Shown piece by piece: positions 1 through 8,308 of a stretch of 64,000 nucleotides of DNA (its first letter is position 1; each line of letters starts with the position of its first letter). The DNA lies in contig JAFLCW010000001.1 of the NCBI GenBank assembly GCA_017302165.1, forward strand, positions 992,001 through 1,056,000, in the 5' to 3' direction. Origin of the DNA: Alphaproteobacteria bacterium (lineage in GTDB: Bacteria > Pseudomonadota > Alphaproteobacteria > Micavibrionales > Micavibrionaceae). Under the pieces are notes generated by a model. That model saw only the letters and a list, made by a program, of their open reading frames with translations, was not told the DNA's origin and ran no database searches. The position numbers and the translations under genes are program-made.

Positions 1-25
1 ATGTCATTTTATTTCGGTTTAATGT
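1..25 (+). repeat. 25-bp direct repeat, copy 1 (ychF 3' end)
   Basis: The sequence is identical over 25 bases to 681-705 and diverges at the next base (C versus T in the Val codon before the stop). The repeat may extend to the left beyond the window. The two copies bracket the orphan gene at 91-552. Confidence 0.9.
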
Positions 26-29
26 CTAA
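1..29 (+). CDS. ychF: 3' end of a ychF-like GTPase gene (partial, enters from the left)
   Basis: Only the last eight complete codons and a TAA stop (27-29) are inside the window. They read V-I-L-F-R-F-N-V, which matches the usual end of the universally conserved ribosome-binding ATPase/GTPase YchF (family ending in GDV-x-x-F-x-F-N-V). The assignment rests mainly on the longer displaced copy at 581-709, which shows about 40 codons of the same C-terminal TGS-domain tail. The first 25 bases are repeated exactly at 681-705. The body of the gene lies outside the window and was not seen. Confidence 0.6.
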
Positions 30-33
30 CGAG

Positions 34-62
34 TTGACAAATTTAGAATACATAAATATATT
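34..62 (+). promoter_or_regulatory. strong sigma-70-type promoter for the orphan gene
   Basis: TTGACA (34-39) and TATATT (57-62) are separated by 17 bases, close to the vegetative consensus. Transcription would start near position 69, giving a short leader with the ribosome site AGAAAGG at 77-83. The promoter lies directly after the ychF stop and inside the repeat-bounded segment, so the orphan gene carries its own signals. Confidence 0.65.
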
Positions 63-90
63 TTCGTAATATTTTTAGAAAGGCGTGTAT

Positions 91-552
91 ATGTTTCAAA
101 TATTGAGAGATACAATCGGATCTTTGACAAAACACTTCAAAAATTCTCCCCGAGTTTCCTCTGACTTCGATACCAATAAAAGACACGCGTTTATTGTGGA
201 TGTATTTGCTCCTTGTAACGGTGGTGTAGCCCATTGCGGCCTTCCCCATCCTGCAGTGACACACGAAGAGATATTACCAGATGTTCTAGGGGATGATCGT
301 CCACTTTACTATTACTTCATTGATGCCGACGGAACTGAAAGTCCAAAAACATATGTGGGATTTGCGCATGGTAAAGATGCAAAAACAGGTGCAGATGCGG
401 CGGGTATCTTGTACGACGATGGAAGTCACTACGCTGTACTCTTGAATCCGGGAGATCGGATGCTGAATAAAGAGGGGCAGTTGATTGTTGAAATACCAGT
501 GGTGGCTAAAGTGACGCCACCTGACCCTCCTTCGCCATCGTCAACGATATAA
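91..552 (+). CDS. orphan hypothetical protein between duplicated ychF 3' ends
   Basis: I do not recognise this 153-residue protein. It has no signal peptide or membrane segment. The middle contains a PCNGGVAHCGLPHP stretch with two Cys and two His, and a YYYFIDADGTE segment that looks like a beta strand. The last 15 residues are Pro/Ser-rich and probably unstructured. The ATG at 91 is preferred over a GTG at 85 because AGAAAGG ends seven bases upstream. Base composition is more AT-rich than the housekeeping genes nearby. The gene stands alone between two copies of the ychF tail, which suggests it arrived as an insertion. Its function is unknown. Confidence 0.75.
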   Translation: MFQILRDTIGSLTKHFKNSPRVSSDFDTNKRHAFIVDVFAPCNGGVAHCGLPHPAVTHEEILPDVLGDDRPLYYYFIDADGTESPKTYVGFAHGKDAKTGADAAGILYDDGSHYAVLLNPGDRMLNKEGQLIVEIPVVAKVTPPDPPSPSSTI

Positions 553-580
553 CTTTTATAAGTTGATCGATCTTTTTTAA

Positions 581-709
581 GCCGCCTTTGCCGATTACAT
601 GGCCTTAAAAGGTGAACAGGCCGCCTAGGACGCCGGAAAACTCCGCCAAGAAGGTAAGGAATATGTCGTTGCCGACGGGGATGTCATTTTATTTCGGTTT
701 AATGTTTGA
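581..709 (+). pseudogene. ychF: displaced ychF C-terminal fragment
   Basis: In one frame this stretch reads as the C-terminal tail of YchF. It begins A-A-F-A-D-Y-M-A-L-K-G-E-Q-A-A, then has an in-frame TAG at 626-628 where the family normally has Lys, and continues D-A-G-K-L-R-Q-E-G-K-E-Y-V-V and G-D-V-I-L-F-R-F-N-V to a TGA at 707-709. Homology stops abruptly upstream of 581. It is a non-coding remnant of the original gene end, separated from the functional end (1-29) by about 550 bases holding one gene. The hydroxylase gene on the other strand ends inside it at 699. Confidence 0.8.
681..705 (+). repeat. 25-bp direct repeat, copy 2 (displaced ychF 3' end)
   Basis: This is an exact copy of bases 1-25, lying at the end of the displaced ychF fragment. 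A segment of about 680 bases is bounded by the two copies. The arrangement resembles integration into a gene 3' end in which the incoming element supplies a replacement end, but no integrase gene is present. Confidence 0.9.
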
Positions 710-1184
710 TTTCAGTTTTAAATAATTTATCCCAAATGACAAAAATTGACGAATAATTCCCAATTATTTTTTGGTGATGAAGCATATGATATTGGCCTAT
801 AGCTAAAAAATTGGTAATTGGTTTACCGATTTTTTTGTTATGTTCTAGGGCTTCATCTGCTAAAAATACTTCATATATATAATGAAAAATAATTAAAAAA
901 TACGCGCCCCCACCTATTAAAAATGAAATGGTAAGAGCTGGTATTGTATAAAGGATAAGGACATCCCCTGTCTTTCCCCAAGAGCCAAACCAGAAGAAGA
1001 AATTTTTCCATTCTGGTAGTGTTCTTTTTCCTTCGTATTTATTTAAATGGTGATGTTTGTGAGTTTTCCAGAGAAGGTTGTTTTTAAATTTCATGTGGGA
1101 AACATAATGCAGAGTATAGCTGACTAAAGACCATATTATCAAAGCCCCTATAAATTGCAATATATATATAACAACTGTTGTCAT
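699..1184 (-). CDS. fatty acid hydroxylase / sterol desaturase-like membrane protein
   Basis: The 161-residue protein has three His clusters typical of the di-iron fatty acid hydroxylase superfamily: HYVSH near residue 26, HKHHH near 42 and HMLHH near 136. Hydrophobic segments lie at about residues 4-25 and 75-108. It probably oxidises a lipid or carotenoid-type substrate at the membrane, but the substrate cannot be read from sequence. Its ATG overlaps the ilvE stop by four bases (ATGA), so it is translationally coupled to ilvE although the pathways look unrelated. It is clearly more AT-rich than ilvE, which hints at acquisition. The 3' end runs into the displaced ychF fragment. Confidence 0.75.
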   Translation of the reverse strand: MTTVVIYILQFIGALIIWSLVSYTLHYVSHMKFKNNLLWKTHKHHHLNKYEGKRTLPEWKNFFFWFGSWGKTGDVLILYTIPALTISFLIGGGAYFLIIFHYIYEVFLADEALEHNKKIGKPITNFLAIGQYHMLHHQKIIGNYSSIFVIWDKLFKTEIKH

Positions 1185-2065
1185 GAGATATTATTTTTAG
1201 ACCTCACTAAATCCTCATAAGTGCTACGCAGGCGGCGGGTAACATCGCCGACCGTAAAGGTGGTGTCGTCAATTTTGCCCACGGCCGTGACTTCGGCGGC
1301 GGTGCCGGTTAAGAAAATCTCATCGGCCTGTTTTAATTCATCCGGCATGATGCGTGTTTCTTCGAACGGAATTTTTAATTCATGCGCCAGTTCAATTACG
1401 GTCTGGCGGGTGAGGCCGTTCAGGAAACAATCCGGCGTCGGCGTTTTCAGGACGCCATTTTTAACCATGAAAATATTGGCGCCTGTGGCTTCGGCCACGA
1501 ACCCGCGATAATCCAGCATAAGGGCGTCGGTAAACCCGGCCGCTTCGGCCGCGTGTTTGGACATGGTATGGGTGCAGTACAGGCAAGAGGCCTTGCTGGC
1601 CGTGGGGGCGGTTTCGGTCATGGGCGCGCGCCATTTGGCGGTCTGGAGGCTGATGCCTTTTTCCCGAACCTCTGGTGCGAAATAAGACGGCCATTCCCAG
1701 CAGGCAATCGCTACATGGGTGAGGGTGGCTTGCGCCGAAATCCCCATTTGCTCTGACCCCCGCCACGCCACCGGGCGTAAATACGCATCCGTCAGTTTGT
1801 TGGCCGATAAAATTTCGGCCTTGGCGGTCTCTAAATCCGCCACCGTCAGGGGCATTTTCATGTCAATCAATTCGGCCGACCGGATCAGGCGTTCGGAATG
1901 CAGGCGGGATTTGAAAATCTGGCCGCTATAGCATCGCTCTCCTTCGAACACCGCGCTGGCGTAATGCAGGCCGTGGGTCAGGATATGCACATTGGCCTCG
2001 CGCCAGGGGACGATTTTGCCATCCATCCAAATTAATCCGTCGCGGTCGTGAAAGGCCTGAGCCAT
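1181..2065 (-). CDS. ilvE: branched-chain amino acid aminotransferase
   Basis: This is a class IV pyridoxal-phosphate aminotransferase of 294 residues, the usual length. It would transfer the amino group between glutamate and the 2-oxo acids of Leu, Ile and Val, the last step of their synthesis. The start is typical (LIWMDGKIVPW). The likely PLP lysine is K158 in the TASKASCLY segment, equivalent to the catalytic Lys of E. coli IlvE. The GFVAEATGANIF stretch is the conserved cofactor-phosphate region. The gene is divergent from the OmpR-type regulator with about 66 bases between start codons. ilvD for the same pathway is in this window at 32266. Confidence 0.93.
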   Translation of the reverse strand: MAQAFHDRDGLIWMDGKIVPWREANVHILTHGLHYASAVFEGERCYSGQIFKSRLHSERLIRSAELIDMKMPLTVADLETAKAEILSANKLTDAYLRPVAWRGSEQMGISAQATLTHVAIACWEWPSYFAPEVREKGISLQTAKWRAPMTETAPTASKASCLYCTHTMSKHAAEAAGFTDALMLDYRGFVAEATGANIFMVKNGVLKTPTPDCFLNGLTRQTVIELAHELKIPFEETRIMPDELKQADEIFLTGTAAEVTAVGKIDDTTFTVGDVTRRLRSTYEDLVRSKNNIS

Positions 2066-2131
2066 GGGGAACTCCTTAAAAACGTTAAATTCATCTATAT
2101 CTTTTCTAATTTTGCCTTAAAATGCAAGGCC

Positions 2132-2848
2132 ATGGCGGAAAATAACGGATCTTGGGCGGCGCGTCCTCATATTCTGGTTGTCGATGATGATGACCGGATA
2201 CGCGCGCTGGTGTGCCGATACCTGAACGACCATGGTTTTCTGGCCTTGAGCGCGGCGAACTCTGCCGAAGCACACGAGACTTTGTCGCAGACCGTTTTTG
2301 ATGCATTAGTCGTGGATGTGATGATGCCGGGGCAAGATGGGCGGGCATTGACCGCCGAGATCCGTCAAACCCAAGACATTCCCATCCTTCTGCTGACGGC
2401 CTTGTCCGAAGTAGAAGACAAAATCAAAGGGTTGACGGCGGGGGCGGATGATTATCTCCCCAAGCCGTTTGATCCGCGGGAATTGGTGCTTCGGCTTCAG
2501 GCCATTTTGCGTCGGCGTCCTAAATTTAAGCCGGGGGGAGAGCATTTTAAAATCGGGGATTGGATATTTAATCCGGCAGAAAATGATCTGGTGGACGGGG
2601 CGGTAAGTGTCCGTCTGACGGATGTCGAACTCACTTTGCTTCGGGCGTTATGTGGTCATCCGAATGATATTTTGTCTCGGGAGGTGCTGGCGGAAAAATG
2701 CGGACTGGATGCGTCAGAACGCACCATTGATGTTCAGGTGGCCCGCCTTCGCCGCAAACTGGGCGAGGATAGTAAAACCCCCAAATACCTTCAGACCGTG
2801 CGGGGTAAGGGGTATATGCTGCGCGCAGAGCGGATAGAGGCCCCATGA
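2132..2848 (+). CDS. OmpR-family response regulator
   Basis: The 238-residue protein has an N-terminal receiver domain (about 12-125) with the acidic pair in VVDDDDR, phosphoacceptor D62 in VVDVMMPGQDG and the conserved K111 in LPKPFD. A C-terminal winged-helix domain (about 140-235) carries the RTIDVQVARLRRKLG recognition helix. I chose the ATG at 2132 because the longer frame from 2048 would run over the ilvE start region and adds 28 residues unlike the family. It overlaps the following kinase by four bases (ATGA), forming a two-component operon. Placement next to ilvE resembles PetR-type regulators of alphaproteobacteria, but the symbol is not certain. Confidence 0.92.
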   Translation: MAENNGSWAARPHILVVDDDDRIRALVCRYLNDHGFLALSAANSAEAHETLSQTVFDALVVDVMMPGQDGRALTAEIRQTQDIPILLLTALSEVEDKIKGLTAGADDYLPKPFDPRELVLRLQAILRRRPKFKPGGEHFKIGDWIFNPAENDLVDGAVSVRLTDVELTLLRALCGHPNDILSREVLAEKCGLDASERTIDVQVARLRRKLGEDSKTPKYLQTVRGKGYMLRAERIEAP

Positions 2849-4164
2849 AATTAAAACAATTCCTGCCGCGTTCCTTGCTGGGTCGATCATTACTGATCCT
2901 GATCACGCCTGTTATTTTGATACAGGTTGTGGCGACCTATATGTTTTTTACCCGTCATTGGGATGTCATGACAGAACGCCTCGCGCTGGCGGTGGCCGGT
3001 GAAGTGGCCTTGTTCGCCGATAGCGTGGAGCGCGGTGCTTCGCAAAAAGAACTTCAGCGCATGGCCAATGACATGGCGCGTTTTTTGGATCTTGAAGTCA
3101 CCTATCAGGATGGAAAAGTGCTGGAGAACGTGACGCGTCATCACCGTGACTGGGGGTCTGTGGTGGCACAAACGCTCTCTTATGCCATTCAAAAACGGGT
3201 GCAGAAACCCTATGACATTCAAACTGATGTCGGGGGTAAATTCGTCAAGATTTCGCTTCAGTTAACGGATGGCGTGCTAGAGGTAATCTCGCCGCAGAAC
3301 CGGTTATTTTCGGCCTCGGCGCGGATTTACATTCTGTGGGTGATTGGGTCGTCTGCGTTTTTGCTGTTGATTGCTGTGCTGTTCATGCGAAACCAGATAC
3401 GTCCGATCCGGCGGCTTGCCATTGCGGCGGAAAAACTGGGTAAGGGACGGGATGTTCCTTTCTTTAAGCCGGAAGGGGCACAAGAGGTTCGCGCGGCGGC
3501 TCAGGCTTTTATTGACATGCGGGCGCGCATAGATCGTCAAATTCAGCAACGCACATCGATGCTGGCAGGGGTATCGCATGATTTACGCACGCCGTTGACC
3601 CGCATGAAACTTCAGGCGGAATTAATGGGAAATTCGCCCGATGTGCAGGATTTAAAATCGGATATCGCCGATATGGAGCGCATGATATCCGCGTATCTGG
3701 ATTTTGTCCGGGGGCAGGGCGATGAAGAACCTCAACGCACCGCGCTGGAGCCACTGCTAACGCGCCTTGTGGCCTCGGCAGGACGTGAGGGAGGGGCGGT
3801 GACTTTGGACATAAGGGATGACGATATATCGCTTATGGTGCGTCCCATTGCCCTTGAACGTGCGCTGGTTAACCTTATCGGCAATGCCGCCAAATATGCC
3901 CCCCAAAGCCGTGTTACGGTCACCCGTGAAGAAGACGGTGTTCGTCTCATTTTCGATGATAACGGCCCCGGTATCCCCCCCGCGCTCCGAGACGATGTCT
4001 TTAAACCGTTTTTCCGGGTGGAAACATCGCGTAACCCGCAAACAGGGGGTGTGGGGTTAGGTCTCCCCATCGCGCAAGACATCATCCATGCCCATGGCGG
4101 GACAATTGATCTAGGCGATAGCCCCATGGGCGGTCTTCGGATCAACGTTTTTCTTCCGGCTTAA
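2845..4164 (+). CDS. EnvZ-type sensor histidine kinase, partner of the upstream regulator
   Basis: The 439-residue membrane kinase has transmembrane segments at about 13-34 and 161-181 enclosing a roughly 125-residue periplasmic sensor. A HAMP linker follows (about 182-235), then a dimerisation domain with phospho-accepting H245 in GVSHDLRTPLTR. The ATP-binding domain shows the N box (NLIGNAAKYAP), the DDNGPGIPP G1 box and GGVGLGLPIAQ. It is translated in overlap with the response regulator, so the two almost certainly form a phosphorelay pair. The signal sensed cannot be inferred. Confidence 0.92.
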   Translation: MKLKQFLPRSLLGRSLLILITPVILIQVVATYMFFTRHWDVMTERLALAVAGEVALFADSVERGASQKELQRMANDMARFLDLEVTYQDGKVLENVTRHHRDWGSVVAQTLSYAIQKRVQKPYDIQTDVGGKFVKISLQLTDGVLEVISPQNRLFSASARIYILWVIGSSAFLLLIAVLFMRNQIRPIRRLAIAAEKLGKGRDVPFFKPEGAQEVRAAAQAFIDMRARIDRQIQQRTSMLAGVSHDLRTPLTRMKLQAELMGNSPDVQDLKSDIADMERMISAYLDFVRGQGDEEPQRTALEPLLTRLVASAGREGGAVTLDIRDDDISLMVRPIALERALVNLIGNAAKYAPQSRVTVTREEDGVRLIFDDNGPGIPPALRDDVFKPFFRVETSRNPQTGGVGLGLPIAQDIIHAHGGTIDLGDSPMGGLRINVFLPA

Positions 4165-4173
4165 GAACGCCCG

Positions 4174-4509
4174 TTAATACAGACGCCCCCCCAAAGGAAC
4201 GGTTTGTTCGGGTTCAATTAACACCACATGACCCGCATCGCAGGGGACGCCTAAAGTTAAAACCTCGGACATGAATTGTCCAATCTGGCGTGGCGGGAAA
4301 TTGACTACCGCTAACACTTGCCGGCCGATAAGGGTTTCTTTTGTGTAATGCTGGGTGATCTGTGCCGAACTTTTTTTAACACCAATCTCGGCGCCGAAAT
4401 CAATCTTCAGTTTAAAGGCAGGCTTACGAGCTTCGGGAAAGTCCTGAACGTCGATGATTTTGCCGACCCGGATATCCAGTTTTAAAAAATCGTCAAAAGT
4501 GATCGACAT
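4174..4509 (-). CDS. csaA: CsaA-type tRNA-binding / export chaperone protein
   Basis: The 111-residue protein consists entirely of a tRNA-binding OB fold, as in CsaA. Family features are FDDFLKLDIRVGKI, KLKIDFG, KSSAQIT and the C-terminal VLIEPEQTVPLGGR. CsaA of Bacillus acts as a secretion-associated chaperone, and related domains bind tRNA at the ends of synthetases. The ATG at 4509 gives the standard N-terminus MSITFDDF. An upstream TTG would add six unlikely residues. It converges on the kinase gene, ten bases away, and lies downstream of the phasin gene on the same strand. Confidence 0.88.
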   Translation of the reverse strand: MSITFDDFLKLDIRVGKIIDVQDFPEARKPAFKLKIDFGAEIGVKKSSAQITQHYTKETLIGRQVLAVVNFPPRQIGQFMSEVLTLGVPCDAGHVVLIEPEQTVPLGGRLY

Positions 4510-4532
4510 CAGGGTGCCTGAAATCAAACCGT

Positions 4533-4946
4533 CTAGGCGGCGTCTTCGGCGTTTACCATCATCCCGCGTAGATCATTCAAGGTACCCTTGACACGTTTTT
4601 GAAGCATGTCCGAAGCCTCGCGGTTCGTCTTCATCATCATGTCTGCCATGTCACGGGATGTCTCAAGGGACATTTCATAGGCGCGTTTAAACATATCGGC
4701 CTGACGCGCCATTTTATCTTCAGGGGTTCCCTCTTTCATGGACTCGCGGAAAATCTCGCTCTGTGTCTGGGCAAAGGTTGATACCATATCGGCCTGACGC
4801 TGAGCCAAGGCCTGCCAGCTGGTCATGGCCAATTTTCCGGCTTCGCTTAAGGCTTGAAAATTAAGACGCTGTGCTTCCATCATCTGGCGCATATCAGGAA
4901 CACTCATCAGGGGGGGGATCATCTGTTCTGTGCTTTTTTTGGTCAT
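4533..4946 (-). CDS. phaP: phasin family protein (PHA granule surface)
   Basis: This 137-residue protein is all helical and rich in Met, Gln and Ala, with the phasin pattern FQALSEAGKLAMTSWQALAQRQ and a TNREASDMLQKR tail. Phasins coat polyhydroxyalkanoate granules and control their size. The ribosome site GGGAG lies about seven bases before the ATG. The gene is 12 kb from the phaR-phaC-phaA-phaB cluster, yet the shared pathway supports the call. It is followed on the same strand by csaA with a 23-base gap. A run of eight C (G on the plus strand) encodes the early Pro-Pro. Confidence 0.85.
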   Translation of the reverse strand: MTKKSTEQMIPPLMSVPDMRQMMEAQRLNFQALSEAGKLAMTSWQALAQRQADMVSTFAQTQSEIFRESMKEGTPEDKMARQADMFKRAYEMSLETSRDMADMMMKTNREASDMLQKRVKGTLNDLRGMMVNAEDAA

Positions 4947-5190
4947 AGGTATCTCCCACTAAAAATTGTCATAATTTATGCGCATAGCATCTATCAAAAT
5001 ATAGGTTTTCCCGTCAGCGGCGTCAATCGCCCCAATGTACGGGGGTGCAGGTGTATTCTCATAAAGGATAGCAGAGGGAACGTGCTGAAAATAATAGGAA
5101 AATATCCGTCCTTAAACCTCTGTTAACCTTGATGGGGCACAATCGGGATGGGGTATTCTATCATTCACATCACGTAGGGCATTTTTCGCC

Positions 5191-7644
5191 ATGGCCTTTA
5201 TCGGCAACGATAATTTTCGACCCGGACTTAAATCGCCTGAACCCATCCGTCAGGGCGGGTGGCTGACGTCGCACATGGCGCAGGTCATGGTGTTTTTAAA
5301 TGGTTTGATACTGACCGCCACGGCCTATGCGACCCTCAATGTTTTTATTCAGGAAATCGTGAATGAGAGTCTGGCATCTTCGCATCGTCAAACGCAGACT
5401 GAAATCAAAAGTTATTTTTCCGATATCGAAGATGATATTTACACATTATCGGTACTGATCCAAACGGGTGAATGGCATTATACGGGCGACGTTATTCATC
5501 CCAATTTATTCAAGGCCATTTATTTTGTTCCTAAAGATACCAGCGCACCTCAGATTTTATGGCCGGCGGGTCAGGCTCAATCTTTACTCAAATTATGGCC
5601 TAGCCTGTCGAGCTATCCAAAAACAGGTGAGGGTGAAGCCTCGTTGATTTCAATGCCCGGCAAACATCTTCTGGCACGTTTGCCTGTTCATGTCGAAAAT
5701 GGCATATCAGGGGATCTTGTCGCGCTTTTACAACCCTCTGAGATTTTTAACCAAACCTGGTTAAAAAATCATCCATCTGTGACGAACCTGACGATTGGAT
5801 TCAAGGATAATCTGGGCGTAATTGTCAAACTTGAGGCCGAAGGTGGCCGCACTAACACCATCTACAAAAATGATATGGAGATATTGTTTGATGAAACCCA
5901 GACATTATTAATTTCTTCTGGATATCAGCTTGAAGCGCGAGAGAGTTTCCTCAAGAAAATACCCATTCTGATGCTGTTGTTTGGTGTAACACTGACATTG
6001 ATCGGCACGCTCTATGTTCGCAACAACCAAAAACAATCCTATCGCCTTGCCCTAATGAACCGTGAACTCGCTCATAAAAATTATGAGTTAGGCCAGGAAA
6101 TTACGGAGCGCGAGCGATTACATCATGCTTTGGAAAAAGCAGAAAAAGAAAATCGCGCGATTATTGATTCCGTCAGCGATATTATCTTTGAAACATCTAC
6201 CGAAGGCGAAATTCTATTTTTAAGTAAGACATGGGCACAAGTGACCGGATTTAAAATGGAACATTCTCTCCACCGTAACTTGTTTGATCTGCTTTACCCC
6301 CAAGATCAAGAAGACCAGCGTCGGAATATGGATTTACTGGTGCGCGGGCATAAATCAGCCTATCGCGCGTTTACACGATTAAAAACGAGTGATGGCGGTT
6401 TTCGGGCGGTAGAGCTGGCGGTGTCGATGCTACGGGTGGATGAGAATAAAAATCTGCGCGTGGTCGGCACTATCACGGATGTCGAAGAACGGCGGCGTAC
6501 GGAACGGGCACTTAGCGAGACAGAAAAAAAATATCGGACGATTGTGGAGAACGCCGCAGGCGGTATCTATCAAGTAGACCCGCAAGGGGTATTTCTAAGT
6601 GCCAATAAATCTATGGCGCGTATTTTGGGATATGACATGCCAGAAGACATATTAAGAGAAATTCGTAATGCAACAACACAGTTATATGTGGATGTGAAAG
6701 AACGCCGTGAATTCTTTGCCCAAGTCTCTCGGGAGAGAAATAATTTGAATGCTGAGTTTGAAGTGCGCAAAAAAGATGGCGCGTTGATATGGGTATCTGA
6801 AAATATGCGTCCTGTTTTTGATCAGGAAGGGGAGATTTTATATTTCGAAGGCAGTATGGAAGATATCACCCAACGAAAAAAAGCAGAAATTAACCTGCGT
6901 CAGGCGATGATCCAATCTGATTTAGCCAACCGGGCGAAATCAGAATTTTTGACGAATATGAGCCATGAGCTTCGAACACCCTTGAACTCAATTATCGGGT
7001 TTTCTGAAATCATACGAGACCAGTTATTCGGATCGATAGGCCGGAATGAATATATTGACTACGCCCGTGATATCCACGAAGGCGGCAAGCGGCTATTGAA
7101 CGTGATTAATGAAATTCTGGATATATCCCGGATTGAAATGGGCGACCGCAAGTTAAACGAAGGCGTTGTGGATATTGGAAAAATTGTTAAGTCTTGTCTG
7201 GATCTGCTTGAGGGTAAAATTACATCGGCTTCTTTAACGCTTGAAAATAGTATCATGGCGGATACACCTAAATTGGTGGGTGAAGCGCAGGCGATCAAAC
7301 AAATTTTGATGAACCTGCTCTCGAATGCGGTAAAATTTACCCCAGCCCAAGGACGCATTACGATCTCCCATGAAATAGATGCTCGGGGTGAGTTCAGGTT
7401 ATCCGTTTCGGATACGGGAATTGGATTGTCTGAAGATGAAATCGCCAAAGCTATGGCGCCTTTTGCCCAAATTGATACGGATCTGGATCGCGATAATTCG
7501 GGGGCAGGTCTGGGGCTGACGATTGTCAATTCACTCATGGCGTTGCATGGGGGGCGTTTAGAAATGTTTTCGCAAAAAGGCCTTGGAACAACTGCATCGG
7601 TCGTGTTTCCTGCGTCTCGCCTGTATCAGGGGAGCCGGGGATAA
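5191..7644 (+). CDS. membrane PAS-domain sensor histidine kinase
   Basis: The 817-residue kinase has transmembrane segments at about 30-54 and 253-275 enclosing an extracytoplasmic sensor of about 200 residues. A coiled coil leads to two PAS domains (about 320-440 and 445-570), then HisKA with H592 in NMSHELRTPLNS, then an ATPase domain with NLLSNAVKFTP, DTGIGL and GAGLGLTIV. It has no receiver domain of its own and no regulator gene beside it, so it is an orphan kinase whose partner is elsewhere. It converges on recX. Confidence 0.92.
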   Translation: MAFIGNDNFRPGLKSPEPIRQGGWLTSHMAQVMVFLNGLILTATAYATLNVFIQEIVNESLASSHRQTQTEIKSYFSDIEDDIYTLSVLIQTGEWHYTGDVIHPNLFKAIYFVPKDTSAPQILWPAGQAQSLLKLWPSLSSYPKTGEGEASLISMPGKHLLARLPVHVENGISGDLVALLQPSEIFNQTWLKNHPSVTNLTIGFKDNLGVIVKLEAEGGRTNTIYKNDMEILFDETQTLLISSGYQLEARESFLKKIPILMLLFGVTLTLIGTLYVRNNQKQSYRLALMNRELAHKNYELGQEITERERLHHALEKAEKENRAIIDSVSDIIFETSTEGEILFLSKTWAQVTGFKMEHSLHRNLFDLLYPQDQEDQRRNMDLLVRGHKSAYRAFTRLKTSDGGFRAVELAVSMLRVDENKNLRVVGTITDVEERRRTERALSETEKKYRTIVENAAGGIYQVDPQGVFLSANKSMARILGYDMPEDILREIRNATTQLYVDVKERREFFAQVSRERNNLNAEFEVRKKDGALIWVSENMRPVFDQEGEILYFEGSMEDITQRKKAEINLRQAMIQSDLANRAKSEFLTNMSHELRTPLNSIIGFSEIIRDQLFGSIGRNEYIDYARDIHEGGKRLLNVINEILDISRIEMGDRKLNEGVVDIGKIVKSCLDLLEGKITSASLTLENSIMADTPKLVGEAQAIKQILMNLLSNAVKFTPAQGRITISHEIDARGEFRLSVSDTGIGLSEDEIAKAMAPFAQIDTDLDRDNSGAGLGLTIVNSLMALHGGRLEMFSQKGLGTTASVVFPASRLYQGSRG

Positions 7645-7658
7645 AAATAGGTTTTGGC

Positions 7659-8279
7659 CTATCCGAATTCTTTCAGGATAGATTCTGCTTCATCTAAATC
7701 CATGTCTAGGGCGACGCGTGCCATATCAAACCCATAGCCCTGACGCGCCAGCGAGGCCAATTCCTTATCGGGATTTTTGGGCTCGCGCGTACGAAACGCG
7801 CCCAGACGTTTGCGTGCGCAATACCGGATGGCGGCACGAAGTTCGGCATTGATCGTATCGTCAAGCGATTGCGCGTGGTCAGACAAAGCTGTTTTGATAT
7901 CATCTGGTACTAATCCCTGTGCGCTTAGTCGCAAGGTGATGAGGCTTGACGATAATCCCCGCCGCCTTAAGGATGACACCATACCCTTGAGATATCCGGG
8001 GTCATTCAAAAGTCCCATCTGGGTCAATTTTTGAACGAGCGCGTCCAGCATATCCCGGCAGGCTTCGCGCGAGAGGTCAGTATGATGACGGCAGGAACGA
8101 TCAATCTTACGGTTCATCACTTGCCGGAACCGATGGGTACTGGCAGGGAAACGCTGAAGATAGACCAACGCAGAATTATATAGATATGTTTCCGTGATCT
8201 TTTTCGGGGGGCGTCGTTCTTTTTGCCCGTTTCTGGACTTGATCTTTGTACCGGCAGGGATATCTTGTGTGTCTATCAT
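7659..8279 (-). CDS. recX: RecX-family regulator of RecA
   Basis: The 206-residue protein matches RecX, which binds RecA filaments and limits recombinase activity. Visible features are the LYNSALVYLQRFPAS N-terminal helix, the repeated three-helix units (LTQMGLLNDPGYLKGMVSS, RRRGLSSSLITLRL) and the C-terminal repeat with RQGYGFDMARVAL. A basic N-terminal extension of about 25 residues is typical of alphaproteobacterial members. recA is not nearby. The gene is divergent from the ABC-2 permease with a 29-base gap. Confidence 0.88.
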   Translation of the reverse strand: MIDTQDIPAGTKIKSRNGQKERRPPKKITETYLYNSALVYLQRFPASTHRFRQVMNRKIDRSCRHHTDLSREACRDMLDALVQKLTQMGLLNDPGYLKGMVSSLRRRGLSSSLITLRLSAQGLVPDDIKTALSDHAQSLDDTINAELRAAIRYCARKRLGAFRTREPKNPDKELASLARQGYGFDMARVALDMDLDEAESILKEFG

Positions 8280-8308
8280 TTAATAATAAGGCTTAACTTT
8301 AAACAATC

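Noticed and set aside
2048-2131. Longer N-terminus for the OmpR-type regulator starting at 2048
   Set aside because: It would overlap the ilvE start region, has no receiver similarity, and the ATG at 2132 gives the family-typical start.
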